From positions 115,764,754 to 115,828,753 of the forward strand of contig CP136061.1 in the NCBI GenBank assembly GCA_032622095.1: a stretch of DNA of 64,000 nucleotides, read 5' to 3'. The notes beneath the pieces were generated by a model. The model ran no database searches. It saw nothing but the letters and a program-made list of their open reading frames with translations, and was not told the DNA's origin. The stretch comes from Siphonodentalium dalli (Eukaryota; Mollusca; Scaphopoda; Gadilida; Siphonodentaliidae). This document shows positions 56,506-64,000 of the stretch, one piece after another (position 1 is the stretch's first letter; the number at the start of each line of letters is the position of its first letter). The translations under genes were made by a program, and so were the position numbers.

Positions 56506-58348
56506 TTGGGAGGGATAATGAAGCATTGGTAGTATTTTTAGTCATCCACCAGTTAAACCGGCCAATATACTAGTATATAAGGACGCCGCCATCTTAAAAC
56601 ACTGAATTCCGGTGTAAATAATGCAGATCGGCGATTGATCAGCACACTTTATCATGATCGGACATCTATAAATAAGATTTTTGTTTTTGCATTTATTTAA
56701 ATTTTTCGCAAGATAGTTATACTGGTACTTAAAACAAAACAAATGCTTATCGTTCGGCAAAAAGATTAAGGCTTTCATTTTTTATAATCATTTCAAGAAT
56801 CATTATCAATCATATGAATTATGATGCTTTCACATGCGTCCGTGTAACGCATCCGCTTTCTTTGCGCATTCGCATAATATTTTCACATACCGGTACTAGT
56901 AGGTCTGCTTAGCTCTGCGCTTACGCGGCCGTTAGTGGATAGGCAAACAAATTTTTTTGTGAAGGATAAATACATGAAATGTTATAGGTACAGTATTAGT
57001 AGTATCTTAGGTACAATGTTTACCTGTAGGTGTTATATACTATGAGTATATGAAACCAACTTGACAATTTTCCAGTTGTTTTAAATTTTTTGCCAGTGGT
57101 GCAAACGCTTTTTATTTTTACCATACCAGCAAATGTCTAATTGTGAAAGCTCTTTATTAGTCCACATGGGTGAAGAAAAGTCAGGACACCATTTTCAAAC
57201 TTCAAGGAAGAGCGCAATCTGTGTATATTCTGTGACTTGACCAAGACTTTGTGTTATGTGGCATACAAAGTATTTAACTGATCTCTTGACCTAGATCTTG
57301 ATATTTTTATTTTATGTCATTACGTCAAGTATTGTGAGTAACCTGATAATTTAATAAAATCACTGAGTTTAGAAGTAAAGGGCACCATGCACTGTTGAAT
57401 AAATATTTACGAATTTTTAAGAACAATAATAAGCTCACCACATTGAAGTATACCGGAAGGTGTAATAAGCTTTTGGATGAGACATTTTCTCTTAATTTCA
57501 AAGGGTGTGACTGCCAGCAAAACAGCTACTAGTACAGTAACCCCCCCCCCCCCCCCAAAAAAACAATGGCATTATATATCATTTAATGTATATATTGACC
57601 AATATCTGCTGGGGCCATCACAATTATTTAATGTCCTGTTTCAATTGACGGAAACAGATAACATGGTGCCAGATGCCACACACCCCCACAGAATAACATT
57701 CTCATTCATAAACACCATAAAATATGCCAAGATTATGACACTATGGACAGCTTAGCGGCTGGTTCTGGGTCCGGGGGAAAAATATTGTGAATGTGCAGTA
57801 TGCGAAAACTCCAGTGATAAAATTGGTGACAGAGACCATCCGTGTATGCGAAACCAACCAGCTTAATATTTTGTTTCACCCCTTATGTTTTTTTTGTTTT
57901 AGTTGCTCAAATTATTCAACCTGTGAAGGGGACTTGATTATTAAAACTATTGTATTGTGTCTTATCTGTGAATCCCAACCCCATATATATATAACTGAAC
58001 ATTGAAAAGATACAAGTTGGTGTAAATGTTCGAGTGACTTCACAACTTTTCGAGGTTGTGAAATTTGAATGACAAAATCTCCTAATCTTTTCGATATCCG
58101 ATTTTTGTGATATCCAAGATGAGTTGTTGCCATGTTGGGATAGCTCATTGTCTAATTACTCTAACAGCTTGCTAATATCTTCGGAAAATAGAAATGTCGG
58201 AATTGCCAGACATGATATATCTTGCTGCCATTTTCAAGCAAATTATATGACATACGTTCCCGGTCCTGAGAAGTGATCAGCTGGCCAATAAAATAAATTT
58301 GTCAAAAATTTAATCTGACAGGCTCTGTCCAGAGGCTTAGTATTATGG
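56506..58348. other. No gene seen
   Basis: Repeat-poor, AT-rich; frames of up to 92 codons show no domain. Confidence 0.5.
57541..57556. repeat. 16-C homopolymer
   Basis: An uninterrupted run of C followed by A7. Confidence 0.95.
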
Positions 58349-58542
58349 TATTCTCAGGTACCGTACCTAATAATAGTGTCAAAACGATTATTAATTTTGG
58401 AGAAAATTCCCAACGATCACTATTATTTCAATTTATTTGGCATTGAGACATATAGTGAAATAGCCATCACTATCATTGATTTCAGCTTAAATCTCCACCC
58501 ATCACTATTATTTGGACATTATGCACCTGACTCCTGAGAGTA
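58349..58542. mobile_element. Family G foldback, shorter copy
   Basis: TATTCTCAGGTACCGTACCTAA to ATGCACCTGACTCCTGAGAG, with AATTCCCAACGATCACTATT inside. Confidence 0.78.
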
Positions 58543-60419
58543 CTATTACTAGTATCAGTATTTAGGTATAAACATGTTTTTTCATTAATTTACCTGTACC
58601 CAAGGCCTGTATATTAATTACACCCAGCACAACAATTCACACAAAATAGTCAACACTGACAACAGCAAGACTTGGAAACAAAGTGGTCTCAAATCAGAAA
58701 AAATATGCAGCTACAACTTAGTGTAAGACTAAGAGTCAAGTGGGATACATTTAAATAAAAAGCATATTTCACCTGGTGAAAAATATAATTTTGTTTAAAT
58801 CAAAATTTCATTACACAAACTAAAAATGTATATAAATTAATTGGCTGCAAAGGAACATGGCATATCGATATTGTAAATTTAAAATTTTGGATGACACTGT
58901 CTGGAATGAAGACATCGAAGTGTCGACATCAGCTGTTCTCTGGCCTCCATTACAACAGGGATTGTGAATATTCAAACTTTACCGAGCGGGATGGTAAACG
59001 GCTGGTCCAAGCCACAGTAACCGCCTCATATCAGAAAACACTGGGTAGACATTTTCTCCGTTATGCTTTTCCATTGATGTAATCACTAATCACAAGTAGA
59101 ATTGATTGTCCAAAGGTGTGAAAATCACTAATTAATACGCAGGTCGGGTGCGCGGAATTCGCTGCCCGGAAGTCGGACTAAACTATTGCAACTATTCCAG
59201 AGATTCGAACTGCGTTGGACATTGCAGTCGTTCCGCGTAAATTCCTTCACTTTACACGTTTTATCAGTCCGATTTTTCACCGAATATGAATTATACTTAC
59301 GTTTATTAGTCCCTAGGTGTCGAATAAGTCGATTAGTTGTAACTAAAACTTAATTTTAAAGAAAAGTGAAGCACTTCAAACTATGTGTGGAATGGCACAA
59401 AGAATCTGGACAACGTCGAATTTCACGCGCATATTTTTCGCGCATGTGGGAAGTTGCAGTACGTTGGGAGAATATAGAGCAGGTGCGCGGAAAAGGCTAA
59501 TTATCTGCTAACTGTTTTAATTAATGCGCATAACAATCGTTATGTGCATGTAATAACTTCTCATTGTTTATGCACTGAGGGTTGTTGGAGTTGCATGATT
59601 TTCAACAAGTAGCTGACATATACACAAGTGCACAATGTAAACAATAAAATCCCATAACCTCCTAACCTGGATTACGTAGCCAGGGTTATGGCTTTGTTTT
59701 ATGTTACCCTTGTATTTACCGCCTCGAGATTTTGGATGACTCACGCGCTACCCCGTTCGGTGTCTGACGTACAGAAAAGGTGTATTCATGCTGACAGCAC
59801 TGGGGAATATCAAACTAAACAGAGTTTTGTCAGTTGTAAATAAGATTAGATGCATTATACTGAGTTGATTGATGGGGGTTTTCCCGGTTAATGCACACGC
59901 CATTCTCACACCTGCGGTCTACCTGTAGGTAAATTTATACTGATCGTTAACAAGGGCCTACATGTCACCTGTATTTTTACATTCCGGTACCGTAGGCATA
60001 TACTGGCTTAAATCTTGACTGATATTCTACCAGGATACGGGTCACCTATGGCACAAACATGCATTGCATGAATTCCTTGTAGAATCACAGCGACATAATT
60101 AATTCAATTAATTGTGACAAAATAATTTGTCCAAGTCTGGATAATTCTAGACCTTTCTAAAGAAAGGGACACAGATACAGGCCCATATATATGCATATAT
60201 ACACCGATTAAAAGTTTAAATTAAATTTCAAAAGTTGGATTTTTTTTTTATAGAGAGTCTGCATGCATACGATTCTGAAATATTTATCGAATGTTTGTTG
60301 CATGGTAGGCCTACAATAAATAGGCATTTATACCTACGGCCTCGGTACTGTATTCTTAAAATTGTAAGTGATTATTTATTTCGATTCAGTCGAAGGCATA
60401 GGCTTATAGTTATATTATG
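58543..60419. other. Repeat-poor region, possible regulatory stretch
   Basis: Segments at about 59140-59240 and 59690-59780 are richer in GC and CpG than their surroundings. They could be a promoter or 5' exon of TEAD or a neighbouring gene, but no initiator, TATA or exon can be proven. Confidence 0.3.
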
Positions 60420-60449
60420 CTCTATATATATATATATATATATATATAG
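60420..60449. repeat. (TA)n microsatellite
   Basis: About 13 TA units. Confidence 0.95.
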
Positions 60450-60563
60450 CTCGGCCTAAAATATATAAAATTTATAGCTAATTTTGTCGAAATTGGTTGA
60501 CTGCAAAAGTTGGTCAACTTTGCATTACAACCAGAACAGAGTAAAAATTGTTGGAAGGGAACA

Positions 60564-60584
60564 GGGGGGGGGGGGGGGGGGGGG
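60564..60584. repeat. 21-G homopolymer
   Basis: An uninterrupted run of G in plain AT-rich sequence. Confidence 0.95.
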
Positions 60585-61317
60585 CAGATAAAAGATGCAC
60601 TCAGGATTTTTTTTTCTTCTAAAAATAGGATATATATTTAACAAACAACCCCGCATCTCTGTTGATTGTGTATCAGTGATATCTAATCAATTGGCATATT
60701 ATCTCAGTGACGTGGCGAAAGAGGGATTGGGGATATATGTTATATGCGGCACATAAGTTGAAGAACATTGCACGTAGCTAGTACCCGGTACCACGTAACA
60801 TTAGCATATTACACACGCTGGTAAGAAGAAAACATAGGACTAATATAACACAGACAATGCAACACATGATCAATTTACAATCAGTGAAAATAATTGTTTT
60901 CTACTGGCATGTGACTTTGGTTAAAGTGGCCCATGATGAGGGGGTAGTGCTATGTTAACTAGATACAGATGTGAGTGTCAGCCCATCAATATACCGACGA
61001 ACAAACAGTTTTAACTACCCGTCGTCCTCTTAAATTACCTTTGTTTCCACATCGATGGGATCTATAGAGCAGAGATAAGCCAAGTAAATATCTGCGCTAA
61101 ACTAATTTGACAATTAAGGCCACGTGAATTTAATAGACCGATTCGCACCCAGAGGCATACGATTACGCTAATTTTAATATACTATACCCACACGTATACC
61201 AGGTGAGGTATATTTGGCTATATATATTGTCAGAGTGACGACCGAAAATATCTTCCAAGGGATGAGTAACAAGAACACATTACTAGTATTACTACTATCA
61301 GAGACGTGGCGACAGGG

Positions 61318-62090
61318 AGGGGGGTTTCGGGGGGGGGGGGGGTGTCACCCCCAACTTTTGTCAAAATTTTCAACAGTTGGAAATTTCGTACCAGCCAAAA
61401 CATTAGTTGGAAATTTCACACCAATAATAGGTTGAAAACGTTCTTGTAGTTTGATTTTCAAACAATTTATTTGAGGGAATTAATTGTTTTTTAGACCAAT
61501 ATTTGCATATTTTCCTATTTTTGGTCAAAATTTTGAACTGAATTTGTCATCAGTTGGAAATTTTCCAACCTTGGGGGGGGGGGGGGGGGGGGGGGGGGTG
61601 ACAGGTTGGAAATTTCCAACACTTGGAAAGATTGTGTCCTGGTCCCTCCTCCGTGGTGGCAAGCCTAAAACTGCTAGTTAATTTAAGAAAACAATATTGT
61701 CATACATTTGGTCAACATTGTCATTGGAATTGTCATTAGTTGGAAATTGTCCAACCTAAGTGGGGGTGTCAGGTTTGATATTTCCAACTCTATGAAGGCT
61801 TGAGACTAGTCTAGATGCTAGGATTTTGCGATTTTCTTGTTCAGATTTCAAATTTTTCGCACACCGGGCTGAACCATGGTCGGCCCGGTGTGTCATTGTC
61901 CCCCCCCCCCCCCCCCCCCCCCGCCCCCCGGCCAATACAAAACTGCTAATTAGTTTAGCAAAATAATATTTTACTACATTTGGTCAAACTTGTGGACTGA
62001 TATGGTCATCAGTTGGAGAATTTTCCAACCTGAGGGGGTGGGGGAGGGGGTATGAGGTTTGAAATTTCCAACACTATACGAAAGCTTCAG
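61318..62090. repeat. G/C tracts and GTTGGAAATTTCC repeats
   Basis: Diverged units (about 61545, 61730 and 61990) with CAGTTGGAAATTTTCCAACC, a G tract, then AGGTTGGAAATTTCCAACAC. Similar sequence is at 780-880 and 63840-64000. It includes 26 G at 61573-61598 and 23 C at 61900-61922. Confidence 0.72.
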
Positions 62091-62619
62091 TTGAGGCCAG
62101 TCTAGATGCTAGGATTTGCAATTTTCTTGTATAGTTTACAACCATGGTCATTGGTCAGCCCGGTGTGTCCTGCCTCTTTCCGCAGCCGTGTGCATTTGTC
62201 AGGAGTTAGACCACTAGATGATAGGATTTATGCAATTTTTCAGGTTAAAATATCTGAATGTTCTCATACCGGGAATATTAAATCGGTTTGTGAATATATA
62301 GGATATTAGGCCTGAGCACTGAGGTGCAGGGGGGGGGGGGGGGTGCAAATGGGAATTATGCCAAAAACTTGTGTTTGGGTCTGATTCTGATTCAAGGGGA
62401 GGGGGGTGCAGTTGGAATTTCCAAGGTTGACACCCCCCAACGGAAACCATCTAGCCACGCCCTGACTACTATAGTATATTCTATTTTGCACCGATTCCAA
62501 CAATGCCCACAGCGGCACAGCCGTATATATATACGGGCGCCCGTATTTTTAGGTGGGGGGGGGGTTGGGACCTTTTGCCCGAATTATTTTTACATCCAAT
62601 ATATTCATGGTTGTAATTA

Positions 62620-63099
62620 ACACAGTTTTTGTAGAATATACCTTATATATACACACACAGAAATATATATATATAACAACATAGATTCAAATTAACCTTA
62701 AATATGTATAATTCTGGCAGAAACATGAAAAGTACTGTAATTTGCCACAATTCCCCCTGAAATAATATTCAATTTGCCCGAATAAGTACGGAATTTGACC
62801 GTAAATATCCCCAATTTGCCCGAAAATTGTCATAATTTTGAGCTTTCAAAACGTTGCATTCAAAGCGATATATAGTCTCATGCAAGCCCCCGGCCCATAC
62901 ATCTATGGGTTTATATTACTCTGTATACTATATAATCTTCATTTCTTTCTTCGAGTTATATCAGTTTATATATATTCCTTTATTTCATAGGTATATATAT
63001 GTTTCGATGTTTCAGAGAGTCAGCAATTTTAAGATGTCGCCGTAAATAAAATCTGCCAAGATTAAGTTTATTTTACAAAATACCCACTCACAATCGTGA
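62620..63099. other. No feature recognised
   Basis: AT-rich with short TATATA runs and repeats of AATTTGCCCG (62770-62825). Confidence 0.5.
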
Positions 63100-63625
63100 T
63101 GTGGAATGCTCCGTTATATGGTGATCAAATAGAAATGGAGAAAATCTTGTTAAAAGTAGTTATTTTTACAAATATTATCTCCAAATTGGAAAACACGCAC
63201 CGTTATTCTCATATAATAATTAGAAGCAGTGACTGCAGACGGCGAAACTGTTTTCGTTAGTTTATCGCCGATAGATGCGTCCCGAACACAGTAACTGTTG
63301 TTGGAAGATTTTATCAAAATCCGCTGATAAGTACACATACCATTCTATATTATTATTATTGAAGTAATGGTGTGTGCATTTATCATTGGATTTTGATAAT
63401 AATTTCCAACAACTGTGGTCCCGAATCGAGTAGTAAGTATTTAAAATTGGGCGTAGTTCAGACGATGATGTCTATGGAGTGGTACGGTCGATTTGCTTGA
63501 GAGTTTCGGCGATGTTAGTAGAATGTTACATTTCTGCAGTTGGCATAGCGCCTAAATTAGGGTAAATACTAACTTACCAGTTTCACACACCCGAACAAGT
63601 ACATAATATGTCTTTAAAGCTACAT
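63100..63625 (+). repeat. Dispersed repeat K with nested hairpin
   Basis: The longest K copy. A foldback at about 63297-63415 (GTTGTTGGAAGATTTTATCA and its complement) interrupts it, flanked by GTCCCGAA-type repeats. Confidence 0.72.
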
Positions 63626-64000
63626 AATAGGTTTGAAATTATTAGTTTAATTATATCATTCTTTCAGTGTATTGAGTGGACAGAGAATTTAGCATCAGTC
63701 TTTAAAGTGTAATTTCTTTTTACCAGAAGTAAATGAAATATACGAAATATTCACGAAGTTCCCTGTTTGTATTTGAAGTGAAGTTTTAAATATGTAGTCA
63801 GGGCAGGGACGTTACTATAGTGGCTCCGTTTGTGGTGGGGTGGGGGTGGGTGTCCACCTTGAAATTTCTGACTGCACCCATTTGAACACGAACTAACTCT
63901 CATATTCGCGAAATACTATTTGCACCCCCTCCCTTGGGTTTGAACTTTCCAACTGGTACCTCCAACTTTCCAACTATTGGGAAATTTCCAACAGACAGCC

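Noticed and set aside
62324-62620. 98-codon frame rich in Gly
   Set aside because: Produced by G homopolymers in a repeat.

Overview
This is an animal nuclear window, AT-rich, with spliced GT-AG introns, a non-LTR retrotransposon relic, a tRNA-derived SINE and very many foldback elements. A mollusc is my best guess. It rests on two dispersed elements of the kind I associate with mollusc genomes and on a SINE tail ending in AAACCCCAACAATCAA. That placement is inference, not proof.

The window has one convincing host gene, a TEAD/Scalloped (TEF-1) transcription factor on the minus strand. I assembled eleven coding exons between 38401 and 17187. All are joined by consensus splice sites, all phases agree, and together they give a complete 429-residue protein. 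The DNA-binding TEA domain is in the first two coding exons, a variable linker in the next three, and the YAP/Vestigial-binding beta-sandwich in the rest. Coding exon 1 has a splice acceptor upstream of its ATG, so at least one 5' exon and the promoter lie at higher coordinates and were not identified. The 3' untranslated region begins at 17186.

The introns and flanks are packed with non-autonomous, hairpin-forming elements, named A to Q here. A (8-bp target duplications; CAAGCC ends) and B (TA target; CAGTAATGC ends) are foldbacks. C, D, F, I and Q sit at TTAA and look piggyBac-like. E has GTGACCCGCC ends. G, J, K, L, M, O and P are other dispersed inverted-repeat families. There are also two hAT derivatives with 8-bp duplications (one keeps a transposase BED-finger relic), one unclassified terminal-inverted-repeat element, and LINE fragments.

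Region by region: 1-3000 holds a family A end and a LINE relic (ORF1 plus endonuclease) fused to an array of covarying hairpins. 3000-17186 is the 3' flank of TEAD, almost all MITEs plus one or two SINEs. 17187-38418 is TEAD with its MITE-filled introns. 38419-64000 is upstream or first-intron territory: MITE-rich to about 56.5 kb, then poorer in repeats, with long G/C homopolymers at 60.5-62.6 kb.

The most interesting signals are these. One double-hairpin cassette is carried between three different sets of transposon ends. Several foldbacks sit exactly between direct repeats of local sequence 18 to about 145 bp long, far longer than normal target duplications. Two filled/empty-site pairs fix element boundaries. 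The tail of a TEAD exon has been duplicated, and the LINE carries the covarying hairpin array.
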